A DNA stretch of 16,862 bases from Candidatus Gallibacteroides avistercoris. GTDB taxonomy: Bacteria > Bacteroidota > Bacteroidia > Bacteroidales > CHK158-818. Under the pieces are notes generated by a model, which worked only from the letters and a program-made list of their open reading frames with translations, searched no databases and was not told the DNA's origin. The translations under genes and the position numbers were made by a program. The stretch covers positions 1 to 16,862 of the forward strand of contig DVNA01000093.1 in assembly GCA_018714665.1 (NCBI GenBank). Reading direction: 5' to 3'. Positions 7,325 to 15,004 of this stretch are shown here, one piece after another; the stretch's first letter is position 1; the number at the start of each line of letters is the position of its first letter.

Positions 7325-8323
7325 ATGGTTAGTTACAAAGATTTAGGCCTTGTGAATACCAAAGAAATGTTTGCAAAGGCTATCAAGGGCGGATATGCCA
7401 TCCCGGCTTTCAACTTCAATAACATGGAACAGTTACAAGCAATCATCCAGGCTTGTGCAGAAACCAAATCACCGGTTATCCTTCAAGTATCGAAAGGTGC
7501 TCGTCAATATGCCAACCAGACACTGTTGCGTTACATGGCAGAAGGTGCTGTTGAATATGCCAAAGAATTGGGTTGGGAACACCCGCAAATCGTGCTCCAT
7601 CTCGATCACGGCGATTCTTTCGAACTTTGCAAGTCATGTGTTGACATGGGCTTCTCTTCTGTAATGATCGACGGTTCACACCTGCCTTACGACGAAAACG
7701 TGGCCTTGACCAAGAAAGTGGTTGAATATGCTCACCAGTTTGATGTAACGGTTGAAGGCGAACTTGGTGTATTGGCCGGAGTAGAAGATGAAGTAAGTGC
7801 AGAACATCACACTTATACCAAACCAGAAGAAGTGGTTGACTTTGTAACGAAAACAGGTGTTGACAGCTTGGCCATCTCTATCGGAACCTCTCACGGGGCA
7901 AACAAATTCAAACCCGAACAATGTACCCGCAACGCAGACGGTATATTAGTTCCACCTCCTTTACGTTTTGATGTATTGGAAGCGATAGAAAAAGAACTTC
8001 CGGGCTTCCCCATCGTATTGCACGGTTCATCTTCCGTACCTCAGGAAGAAGTGGCTACTATCAACAAATACGGAGGAGCTTTGAAAGATGCCATCGGTAT
8101 CCCCGAAGAAGAGTTGCGTAAAGCCGCAGCATCAGCTGTTTGCAAAATCAATATCGACTCAGACAGCCGTTTGGCCATGACCGCTGCTATCCGCGAAGTA
8201 TTTGCTTTGAAACCGGCAGAATTCGACCCGCGTAAATACCTCGGTCCTGCCCGCGAAAATATGAAGAAACTTTATAAACATAAAATTATAGACGTTCTTG
8301 GCAGCGAAGGCAAAGCCGAATAA
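7325..8323 (+). CDS. fba: Class II fructose-bisphosphate aldolase
   Basis: This 332-residue zinc-dependent aldolase interconverts fructose-1,6-bisphosphate with glyceraldehyde-3-phosphate and dihydroxyacetone phosphate in cytoplasmic glycolysis and gluconeogenesis. Key residues are visible. LHLDHGDS contains the catalytic aspartate D94 and zinc ligand H95. EGELGVLAG contributes the acidic E144/E146. SIGTSHGANKFKP has zinc ligand H190, and FPIVLHGSSSVP has zinc ligand H233. KINIDSDSRLAMT near residues 275-287 is the phosphate/substrate loop. The start at 7325 (MVSYKDLGLVN) is chosen because the predicted promoter lies only about 40 bp upstream, inside the region that a longer reading would translate. 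Codon choice is regular, as expected for a highly expressed gene. A terminator follows at 8354-8387. Confidence 0.95.
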   Translation: MVSYKDLGLVNTKEMFAKAIKGGYAIPAFNFNNMEQLQAIIQACAETKSPVILQVSKGARQYANQTLLRYMAEGAVEYAKELGWEHPQIVLHLDHGDSFELCKSCVDMGFSSVMIDGSHLPYDENVALTKKVVEYAHQFDVTVEGELGVLAGVEDEVSAEHHTYTKPEEVVDFVTKTGVDSLAISIGTSHGANKFKPEQCTRNADGILVPPPLRFDVLEAIEKELPGFPIVLHGSSSVPQEEVATINKYGGALKDAIGIPEEELRKAAASAVCKINIDSDSRLAMTAAIREVFALKPAEFDPRKYLGPARENMKKLYKHKIIDVLGSEGKAE

Positions 8324-8353
8324 TTTACCGTCATTTTATCTGAAATGATTGGC

Positions 8354-8387
8354 AAGGGGCTACCGAAATCCGGTAGCCCTTTTATTT
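8354..8387 (+). terminator. Rho-independent terminator of fba
   Basis: GGGCTACCG (8357-8365) pairs perfectly with CGGTAGCCC (8371-8379) around the loop AAATC. A G-T and two A-T pairs extend it outward into a T-rich tail (TTTTATTTT). Confidence 0.9.
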
Positions 8388-8500
8388 TCAGAGGTGGGGA
8401 GTGGCTCGAAATGGAGTGGCAAAAGAGTGGTTGGCCTCTCTTTCCCGAACAATCAGTATTCTGGTAGATAAACCGGTTGGCCCGTTGTTTGAATTGCGGC

Positions 8501-8534
8501 AAATAAAAAACCCTCTCCCGGTAAAAGGAGAGGG
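8501..8534 (-). terminator. Terminator of the fimbria-like operon
   Basis: CCCTCTCC (8511-8518) and GGAGAGGG (8527-8534) form an 8-bp GC-rich stem with an 8-nt loop. The A-rich run 8501-8510 gives a minus-strand T-tract (TTTTTTATTT) directly after the hairpin. It lies about 70 bp after the stop of the last operon gene and faces the fba terminator. Confidence 0.85.
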
Positions 8535-8602
8535 GTTGGAAGGTATAATGGACAATCGTTTTTTTCCCTTATACGATTCCGGGCAACGTCAACTGAAACA
8601 GC

Positions 8603-11600
8603 CTATTTTTTTAGTTGGTAGTTGATGTTGCAGAAATAGGTTTCGCAGGTATAACCTTCATAGAAGTAGTTGCCATTTTCCTGGTAATCGTAATGGAATG
8701 CCTGAGGCATGATGGATGTTATACAGACCGGAGCTGCCGTTGCGGACATCTTGCCGATTTCCTGACCGTCAAAATAGTAGGTTACGTAATTACCGTCAGA
8801 AACCATTTTTACCGTGTGCCATCCAGTGTTTACGGCAATACCTTCTGCAACGGTCCATCCGTCATCGCCCCATGTACGGACAACAGCGTGGTCCATGGTA
8901 GATTGGTAGGTGCCGTTTGCATCTTCCGTTACATTGGTAATGCCGAGCATCGGATATACGGCTTCGCCGGTAGAAGCATTTTTTGAAGAGGTCCACAATT
9001 CAGAACGGAACGGTTTGGTGCTGGCAATCATAGCAGCGTCTACCCAGATTTCACCTGAAACTTCCCATTGTGTCAGATTTTGAGGATTGAAGATATTGAA
9101 ATGGCGTCCCTGCGTATTGTAGAAATGACCTTGTTGTCCGTTCGGGCGGTTGGCCTGGCTGGTACGGCTGTCTAATGTGTAGTGCAGAACGTTTTCTTTC
9201 CCTTCAAAGTTGCCTAGGAATTCTACGGCCGACGGCTGGTAGCGGTCTGCCTGGGTAAAGGCATTCTGAGCATTGGCCAGATTCCCTTTCAGGAAGTCGT
9301 TGATGCAGAAATAGATGGAGGTATAGTCCCATGTTGCAGGGATACCGTATGTTACCCGCATATAGGGGTTTTCTTGGTCGGTATAAGCATTGTCGCTGAG
9401 GATACTATAAACGCTCTGTTTCAGTGCTAACGGCCAGCTTTCCTGGTACTTGGTTGTACCATCCATACCTGCTGTACCTGCGACAACAATACATTGTACA
9501 GCTCTTCCCCAGAATGTATTGCCAATAATGGTATTATCGGTTGCTTGCAGTGTTGCGTCCCATTTATCGGTACTGAACGGATTCATGTTATTGAAGGTAC
9601 ATCCTTTGATAACTACCCCTTCCGAGGTATTCAGGTACAAACCTTTCCAATAGCCGTTGAACTGGCAGTTTTCTACTGTTAGATTTTTAGCACTTGGATA
9701 ACTTACAATAGCTTCGCTTCGAGAGCTTGTCCCTTTGTAGGTAAGGCTGATATTCTGTAACGTAACATCGGCTCCTTGTACTTCGATGGCCTGACGGTTT
9801 TCAGTACCTGCCCATTCGGAGGCCAGGTTGCGGATTGTTGCTCCTTGTGCAGCGTGCAGTTTGCCGGTGAATACCGAGTTGTCAGAACCGTCCAGGATAA
9901 CTCCTGCGGGGATGATCAGCTCTTCTGCACAAGTGGCACCGCTCACCAAGACAACCTCGTTCGGTTGAGCCGCATTTAACGCATCTTGTACGCTGTTGTA
10001 GCCCACACCGGTAGTCTGGTTGTATATAACCGAACTCAGGTCGTTTACGTAGAATGAGTTACTTCCGCTGAATATTTTTACTTTTTGGGTGTCGTCGCCG
10101 AAGGTATTGTTTGCCAAAATGTTGTTTACATAGCTCTTTTCATCGGCAGAGAGTCCATCTACATCGGTTGCTCCGGAGAGGGCGGTTACAGCCACGCTGC
10201 CTTCAAACACGTTGTCCTCGATTTTGTAGGTTCCCATCTTAGCCGTTGACGAAACTTTGGGATCGATGGTTACGATTTGTTTAAAGGTAGTACCGGTAAT
10301 GGTCAGTTCTCCCCCTTCTGCCAGCGGGTTGAAGTAAGCATTGCTGGTACCCGGTTCTACCGTACAGTTTTTGAGCGTCAACTTTCCGGTAAATCCATAA
10401 TTGGTTTCAATCGGGCGCATTCCCGCTTCGCTTACATTTTCTTGGGCGAAAAGACAATCTTCAAATACGACATCTTCTGCTTGATTGATCACTACGCTGG
10501 ATTTGGCGCTGTTCATGTTGCGGGCACCGAAGAACTGGATGTTTTTAAAGGTCGCTTTCACGCCGTTGGCAACCATCAGCGTACGGATTTTGGCAGCAGA
10601 TGATTCATCGCCACCCATGATAACAAGGTTTTTGTTGAGGGTAATGTCTTCATCCAAAGTTCCCCAGATGTGTATTTCGTTATTTTCATCGGCTGCGGCG
10701 ATAGCGTCCTGCAACGAAGAAAACTCTTCGCCGGTGCTGATATTCTTGGCTCCGTCTATTACAGCGGCCAGATCGCCGTCGAAGATCGGATCAACCGTTA
10801 CCTCAACTTCACCTTTCTTGGTCAACAGGTTACCGGAGATGTTGGTACGGTAGTTGCGGCGAACGGGGATATTGGTAAAGCTTTCGTTGGAGGTGATTTC
10901 TGTACCGCTTGCATTCAGGAATTTCATGGAGAAATCGGCCAACTCTTCTTGTTCGGGTGCAGCCCAGATGTAGTCGATGGTTAATGTTCCTGAGGCGGCA
11001 TCTTTAATGGCAGCCGTATAGGTGTAGTTCTGTACGGGAGTTCCTGCAACACCTTCCAGTACATTGAATGAAGAGGGGATGGAAGTGAACGTTACTTCAA
11101 CAGAAGCCGGTTTCAAATCGTTGCTGGTGATTGTTCCCAAATCGTTCGTTTGGACATTTATCTGTCCGAACGGACGTTTCAACGTGATGCTTTCGGCGAA
11201 GGTGCTTTGAACCGTAATCTCTTTGGTTGCAAAGAAAGCGTCGAATCCGTCGTCGTTCCCGGTATATTTTTTATTTCCTTCGTTAACGGTAATGTTGCTT
11301 AAATCGTCGGTCTTGTAATAGAGGTCGTTCTGAGAGGCATCGGCACAGTCAGCCCAGAGAACCAGTTTGTACGATTGAGAGGTTACCAGTCTGAGGTCGG
11401 CAAAAGTAGCCGTGTTACCTGTAACCTTTTCTACCCGACGGTTTTGATACAGTTCATAATTTCCGTTGTTGTTGTGGTAGATTTCCAGGATACACCGGTT
11501 GATAAGAGATCCATCACCGGGAACGGCACGGGTATTGATACCCTGCGGTATCGTTACGGTCAGTGTCTGCGAAGAACTTGGCCTCATCAGGGTCTCATCC

Positions 11601-11665
11601 TCCTGTTGACATGCACCCAAGGTCATCATTAACCCTGTTAGCACAAAAAAGAATAGTTTTCTCAT
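8603..11665 (-). CDS. Large surface lipoprotein: fimbrillin-like domain, two beta-helix modules, lectin/LamG-like C-terminus (candidate tip adhesin)
   Basis: The protein has 1020 residues. A lipoprotein signal peptide ends at C19 (lipobox LGAC). QQEDE follows directly and resembles the acidic export signal that sends Bacteroidetes lipoproteins to the cell surface. Residues about 30-293 are a fimbrillin-like domain (DUF6562-like) shared with the two upstream genes, with landmarks LVLWADCAD, LKRPFGQI and NYRTNI. A basic site, NTRAV with R46-A47, precedes the domain. Two parallel beta-helix modules follow, each opening with a similar cap: SSLQDAIAAADENNEIHI at 316 and NSVQDALNAAQPNEVVLV at 557. 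Residues about 800-1020 look like a concanavalin/laminin-G sandwich (GWHTVKMVSDGNYVTYYFDG). It is the last gene of the operon, 45 bp after its neighbour. Binding of a host or glycan ligand is inferred. No catalytic motif was recognised. Confidence 0.75.
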   Translation of the reverse strand: MRKLFFFVLTGLMMTLGACQQEDETLMRPSSSQTLTVTIPQGINTRAVPGDGSLINRCILEIYHNNNGNYELYQNRRVEKVTGNTATFADLRLVTSQSYKLVLWADCADASQNDLYYKTDDLSNITVNEGNKKYTGNDDGFDAFFATKEITVQSTFAESITLKRPFGQINVQTNDLGTITSNDLKPASVEVTFTSIPSSFNVLEGVAGTPVQNYTYTAAIKDAASGTLTIDYIWAAPEQEELADFSMKFLNASGTEITSNESFTNIPVRRNYRTNISGNLLTKKGEVEVTVDPIFDGDLAAVIDGAKNISTGEEFSSLQDAIAAADENNEIHIWGTLDEDITLNKNLVIMGGDESSAAKIRTLMVANGVKATFKNIQFFGARNMNSAKSSVVINQAEDVVFEDCLFAQENVSEAGMRPIETNYGFTGKLTLKNCTVEPGTSNAYFNPLAEGGELTITGTTFKQIVTIDPKVSSTAKMGTYKIEDNVFEGSVAVTALSGATDVDGLSADEKSYVNNILANNTFGDDTQKVKIFSGSNSFYVNDLSSVIYNQTTGVGYNSVQDALNAAQPNEVVLVSGATCAEELIIPAGVILDGSDNSVFTGKLHAAQGATIRNLASEWAGTENRQAIEVQGADVTLQNISLTYKGTSSRSEAIVSYPSAKNLTVENCQFNGYWKGLYLNTSEGVVIKGCTFNNMNPFSTDKWDATLQATDNTIIGNTFWGRAVQCIVVAGTAGMDGTTKYQESWPLALKQSVYSILSDNAYTDQENPYMRVTYGIPATWDYTSIYFCINDFLKGNLANAQNAFTQADRYQPSAVEFLGNFEGKENVLHYTLDSRTSQANRPNGQQGHFYNTQGRHFNIFNPQNLTQWEVSGEIWVDAAMIASTKPFRSELWTSSKNASTGEAVYPMLGITNVTEDANGTYQSTMDHAVVRTWGDDGWTVAEGIAVNTGWHTVKMVSDGNYVTYYFDGQEIGKMSATAAPVCITSIMPQAFHYDYQENGNYFYEGYTCETYFCNINYQLKK

Positions 11666-11710
11666 AAATAAAAATATTTAGGTGGTTTGTAAAAAGGTTT
11701 ATATAGTGAT

Positions 11711-12502
11711 TTAGTCGAACGATGCCGTTATGTTGGTTTTATAGTTGGTTTGCAGGGGCAGCGTCCCGAGGCTTTGGGTTGTATTGTTTGCGGTGATAGA
11801 GAGGGAGATCTGCTCTTCGCCGGCAGATGGAACAAAGAGAAAGTCTTCGCCTATGAAGGTCGATCCACTCGTTGTTTGGAATGTGGTCACCGTACTCGGT
11901 TGCGGGTCGAAGGCCTCGCCCGTCAATACATTGTAGCTTGTATAGAGATTATCGTAGGTAACCGATACTGGAAGAGCCTGGCTGAAAGGCTTCGTATTCT
12001 GTATGGTGAGTTTGGTCAACGGGCGTGTCAACGTAGCACTGAAACCACCCCCGTTCCATTCATGATTCCTGAGGGCACAGGCAAAAGCGTCTTGATTCTC
12101 TCCTGCGGTATAGGGAGTTGTTTTTCGTTTTACCGCTTGCAGGTTTAAGGTAGTATAGTTTTCAGTACCGTAGTCGGCCCAGAACAACAGGTCGTATGTG
12201 CCGGGTATCAGCGAAATTTCAAAGGATGTCCCTCCCAAAAGAGTTCCGGTTGCCGTACGGTGCAGTACGCAGCGGGAATCACTCCCGCTCGTCCACACCT
12301 CGAAAGTGTAGGTTAGTCTGGCATCGTTTACGGCTTTTGTCGAAGGGGTGGGCTGTGCGTTTTTTAGTCCTGTTTGGGGCAGAACCGAGATGATACCTTC
12401 GACAGGTGTTGGGTTCGGTATCTCGTTTGAGCTGGCATCGCATCCGGTCAACGGCAATACGATGAGGAACATCCAAAAAAGTATATGTTGCACTTGTTTC
12501 AT
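11711..12502 (-). CDS. Fimbrillin-like lipoprotein, short form (DUF6562-like)
   Basis: The product has 263 residues, with a signal peptide and lipobox LTGC (C21). The mature chain carries the fimbrillin-like domain of its neighbours. It shows STKAV (K56) before the first domain strand, YDLLFWADYGTENY in the middle, TLTRPLTKLTIQNTK, SVTYDNLYTSYNVLTGEA, and a final NYKTNITASFD. The protein ends exactly where the domain ends in its paralogues, so it is the minimal version. It lies 13 bp after the 345-residue gene and 45 bp before the 1020-residue gene in one operon. A structural subunit, anchor or assembly-terminating subunit of a type V-like fimbria is possible, but sequence alone does not decide. 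No Shine-Dalgarno sequence is visible. Confidence 0.72.
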   Translation of the reverse strand: MKQVQHILFWMFLIVLPLTGCDASSNEIPNPTPVEGIISVLPQTGLKNAQPTPSTKAVNDARLTYTFEVWTSGSDSRCVLHRTATGTLLGGTSFEISLIPGTYDLLFWADYGTENYTTLNLQAVKRKTTPYTAGENQDAFACALRNHEWNGGGFSATLTRPLTKLTIQNTKPFSQALPVSVTYDNLYTSYNVLTGEAFDPQPSTVTTFQTTSGSTFIGEDFLFVPSAGEEQISLSITANNTTQSLGTLPLQTNYKTNITASFD

Positions 12503-12515
12503 AGTCAGAGAATTG

Positions 12516-13553
12516 TTAGTCCGGAATCACAATGTTAATCTCACCCTCGAAGTCGGTGTCGATACCGATACCGGGGGTATAGGATTTGGTCAGGAATTCG
12601 TCGCGGATGGTCGTCAGCTTGCCGCGGACAATCGGGACGTTGATTCCACTCACTTCGTTGAGAACATTCCCCTTGTCATCACGGATAGAGAGGTTTACGG
12701 TTACGGCCGATTCAGATCCGTTTACAAAAATATAGTCGCTGCCTAAGCGAGCCTCCTTATCCGATAAGGGAGTCATCGAGCAATCGAACGATACGCCTGT
12801 ACGGGCATCGTTGGGCTTGTTTGTGTAGGCATTGAATCCCGAAGGGAGGAATCCGGCGTAACTGACGGTTACCTGTATGGAAGAGAGATCGGGGTTGTCT
12901 GCGAGTAGGTTTTCTGATACCGCCCCGCCGGATTTACTCCGTTTGGTTTTGAGTTGGTTGAGCATCTTCTCTATGTCGGTAGTGATGAATTCTATCTTGG
13001 CCATAGGCCGTTCAAGTGTTAATGTGCCTTCTACCGTCTCATTCCATGAATCTCGGTAACCGCCCAGGTCCAACTCTTCGTTTACAATGTAGGTATCCTT
13101 GTGTTCTTCATCCCCCAGATAATCTTCATCTTCCAAGATACGGATGGAGGAGAGGTCGTCTATCTGGTAATATTTGTCGTCGGTAGAACCATCATTGACA
13201 TAATCGGCCCATGCTACGACGTGGTATTGGGCTGCGTGGAGCGTAAACGACGCAGAGATGGTGTGATTGAGGTCTGTCGCCGGGTCGCAGGTGAGGATGC
13301 GCCGTTCTATCGGTTCTCCCTCTATTTCATTGCGGAACAGCTCAATAATCCAGCGCACATCGTGCTCCTCTGTATTGGGGTCAACTTTGGTAGAGGTGTA
13401 CGGCTCGATAGCCGGGTCGACAGTAAACGTCAGGTTTGTATGTACCAATGTCGGATCATACCCTCCGTTCTCAGGATATTCTAAGACGGTTTTATCGCAG
13501 CTTGTCAGTAATAAAAGGGTGAACAGAATGATATGTCGTATTATTTTTGTCAT
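12516..13553 (-). CDS. Fimbrillin-like lipoprotein, long form (DUF6562-like)
   Basis: This 345-residue lipoprotein has a signal peptide and lipobox LTSC (C19). It shares its core with the two downstream genes: a T-K basic site (T55-K56) before the domain, YHVVAWADYVNDGSTDDKYY, then DLSSIRI, TLERPMAKIEFITTD, VTVSYAGFLPSGFNAY and a final NIVIPD strand after about 40 residues not present in the 263-residue paralogue. The terminal segment could serve as a donor strand if subunits polymerise by strand exchange as in type V pili, which is an inference. It starts 12 bp after the DUF3575 gene and is the only gene here with a strong Shine-Dalgarno sequence (13561-13567), which overlaps the upstream stop codon. 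That suggests high or coupled translation, as for a major subunit. Confidence 0.72.
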   Translation of the reverse strand: MTKIIRHIILFTLLLLTSCDKTVLEYPENGGYDPTLVHTNLTFTVDPAIEPYTSTKVDPNTEEHDVRWIIELFRNEIEGEPIERRILTCDPATDLNHTISASFTLHAAQYHVVAWADYVNDGSTDDKYYQIDDLSSIRILEDEDYLGDEEHKDTYIVNEELDLGGYRDSWNETVEGTLTLERPMAKIEFITTDIEKMLNQLKTKRSKSGGAVSENLLADNPDLSSIQVTVSYAGFLPSGFNAYTNKPNDARTGVSFDCSMTPLSDKEARLGSDYIFVNGSESAVTVNLSIRDDKGNVLNEVSGINVPIVRGKLTTIRDEFLTKSYTPGIGIDTDFEGEINIVIPD

Positions 13554-13560
13554 AGTTTTT

Positions 13561-13567
13561 CCTCCTT
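13561..13567 (-). promoter_or_regulatory. Strong Shine-Dalgarno sequence of the 345-residue fimbrillin-like gene
   Basis: The minus strand reads AAGGAGG, seven bases before the ATG at 13553-13551. It overlaps the TAA stop of the preceding gene (13568-13566). Such a perfect site is unusual in Bacteroidetes, where most genes, including the others in this window, lack one. It suggests stop-start coupling. Confidence 0.75.
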
Positions 13568-14690
13568 ATTTTCCGAAAGTATAAACCAACCCGATCCCGG
13601 CTTTGGTAAGCCCCCAATAATTGTAGGAAATGCCTTTTTCGTAACGGGTTCCGTTCGGAATATTGTAATAGGTGTCGTATTGGGTATGGACGTACCCTGC
13701 ACCGATGGTAAATTCTGCCGCCCAATGACGGGCAAAAGGCAACATATAGCCGTAACTGATACCGGCTCCGTAAAAGCCGTCGGGCGACTGGTAACGGTTC
13801 TTCCCGTCAACGGAGATGTTGAATGCTCCGGCGTGGAGGTGTGCTCCGAAGAAATGTCCTTTCATGTGTCTATCCATCCAATAACGGAACTCGGGCTGGA
13901 AGACCAGCAAACGCAAACGGTAATTTCGGGCCACGGTGTATGGGCTGTAAATAACCGGTAAGTCTATCGAATAGTGCTCTCCGAAACCAAACTCAATACC
14001 TAAATTGGCAACGGTAGCAGCCGCATAGGCCAGATTGGTCTTGATAGCCCATCGGTAGGAGGATGCCGGTTCGTCCCGATCTGCTACCGGAAGAGCTTTG
14101 TCGGTCAATGGCTCCTGTCGGGAGACATTGGAGCGTTCGGTGTGCGGTGGGGTATGGGTGTCGGGTTGTTTTTCCCTTTGAATTGCAGGGATGGTATCTT
14201 TCTCTTGCGAGAGGGTATCTTGTGGCTGTTGTAGAGGCTTCCCGGAAGTTTCAAACAGATAGGCCACGGCAATTACATCCGACATATTCTGCCATTGCCG
14301 GGTGGAGTTGGTGGTTTTGAAATGTTCTTCTTTCAACCCTTCGTGTACGATAAAATAAGATTTTACCTGGTTGCTTCGGTTTTTGGCCGCAGCCAGATTC
14401 TCTTCAAAGGTGTCGTAAGCGTCGCAAAAACCCAATACCCGCACTTTCATCTCTCCCGTCTGAATAGAAGACAAATACCATCGTATCTGTTGGGTGAGAA
14501 ATTCGATGGCCGTAGTATTTTCTTTGTAGGCAGCCCAAAACATATCTTCTTTGGGGACGAATCTGAAAATGGCTGTATCGCCTCGAACGGCTTGTTTACT
14601 GCTCAGTGTGTTCTCCTGACCTTGTGCCGTACAGATGCAAGCAAGAAAGAGGAAAAATAAAGATGTGGATACCTTATTTTTTAGACTCAT
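13566..14690 (-). CDS. OmpA-like plus DUF3575 outer-membrane beta-barrel protein, first gene of the fimbria-like operon
   Basis: The predicted protein has 374 residues. A signal peptide ends near residue 24 (CTAQG). Residues about 38-147 resemble a divergent OmpA C-terminal (peptidoglycan-associated) domain, with MKVRVLGFCDAYDTFEENLAAAKNRSNQVKSYFI at 81-114 matching the usual spacing of that fold. A proline/glutamine/threonine-rich linker covers about 150-210. Residues 212-374 form a DUF3575-type barrel (YRWAIKTNLAYAAATVANLGIEF, then alternating aromatic strands ending GIGLVYTFGK). DUF3575 genes commonly head fimbria-like operons in Bacteroidales, and an outer-membrane platform or assembly role is inferred from that and from the downstream lipoproteins. 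The ATG at 14690 is the only start that includes the signal peptide. No minus-strand promoter could be recognised upstream. Confidence 0.75.
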   Translation of the reverse strand: MSLKNKVSTSLFFLFLACICTAQGQENTLSSKQAVRGDTAIFRFVPKEDMFWAAYKENTTAIEFLTQQIRWYLSSIQTGEMKVRVLGFCDAYDTFEENLAAAKNRSNQVKSYFIVHEGLKEEHFKTTNSTRQWQNMSDVIAVAYLFETSGKPLQQPQDTLSQEKDTIPAIQREKQPDTHTPPHTERSNVSRQEPLTDKALPVADRDEPASSYRWAIKTNLAYAAATVANLGIEFGFGEHYSIDLPVIYSPYTVARNYRLRLLVFQPEFRYWMDRHMKGHFFGAHLHAGAFNISVDGKNRYQSPDGFYGAGISYGYMLPFARHWAAEFTIGAGYVHTQYDTYYNIPNGTRYEKGISYNYWGLTKAGIGLVYTFGK

Positions 14691-14717
14691 TAATCGTGCC
14701 GTTTTAATGGTTGGTTT

Positions 14718-14966
14718 TTTCTTGATATTAAACCGTGTAAGGAAGAGTTATTGGAGAGAGGAGGACGAAGTTTTATAAATTACTCATAAATAATTCATAA
14801 AATTTTTTCATAAAATTCCTTGCGAAATACAAAATGGCAGTTTATTTTTGCAGACAAATACCAACCTTTTTTCTCCGCTTTTTTCAACAAGCGGAACCAA
14901 AGACTTTGATGTCAGGCACGGTTTTTGGGATTATAATATAGATTTTTATTTTTTCTGATCAAGAAA
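14718..14966. repeat. 9-bp inverted repeat pair bounding a 249-bp promoter-containing segment
   Basis: TTTCTTGAT at 14718-14726 and ATCAAGAAA at 14958-14966 are perfect inverted copies. A second pair, AAACCGTG (14730-14737) and CACGGTTT (14917-14924), is nested inside in the same order, though with different spacing. The outward-facing promoter box at 14843-14850 lies almost exactly at the centre of the outer pair. A 9-bp match in a region this size and this AT-rich can arise by chance. Confidence 0.3.
14820..14850 (+). promoter_or_regulatory. Predicted plus-strand promoter facing away from the fimbria-like operon
   Basis: TTG at 14820-14822, a 20-bp spacer and TATTTTTG at 14843-14850 followed by C match the Bacteroidetes consensus. 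Transcription would start near 14857 and run toward the 3' end of the recombinase, meeting the hairpin at 14976-15004 after about 150 nt. It does not drive any plus-strand gene that I can support. Confidence 0.5.
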
Positions 14967-14975
14967 TAATGAGGG

Positions 14976-15004
14976 GAAAAGCTGCGAAATCTTCGCAGCT
15001 TTTC
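14976..15004 (-). terminator. Hairpin terminator of the recombinase gene
   Basis: GAAAAGCTGCGAA (14976-14988) and TTCGCAGCTTTTC (14992-15004) form a perfect 13-bp stem with a 3-nt loop, four bases after the recombinase stop. The T-run lies inside the distal arm rather than after it. It should also stop transcripts from the plus-strand promoter at 14820-14850. Confidence 0.65.

Noticed and set aside
8388..8500. Short plus-strand frame and three GAGTGG copies after the fba terminator
   Set aside because: The frame (8401-8625) crosses the operon terminator and the end of the large lipoprotein gene. The GAGTGG repeats are irregularly spaced and too short to interpret.
14976..15004. Perfect 13-bp hairpin as a recombination site
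   Set aside because: It has a 3-nt centre and sits four bases after the recombinase stop, which fits a terminator better than a crossover site.
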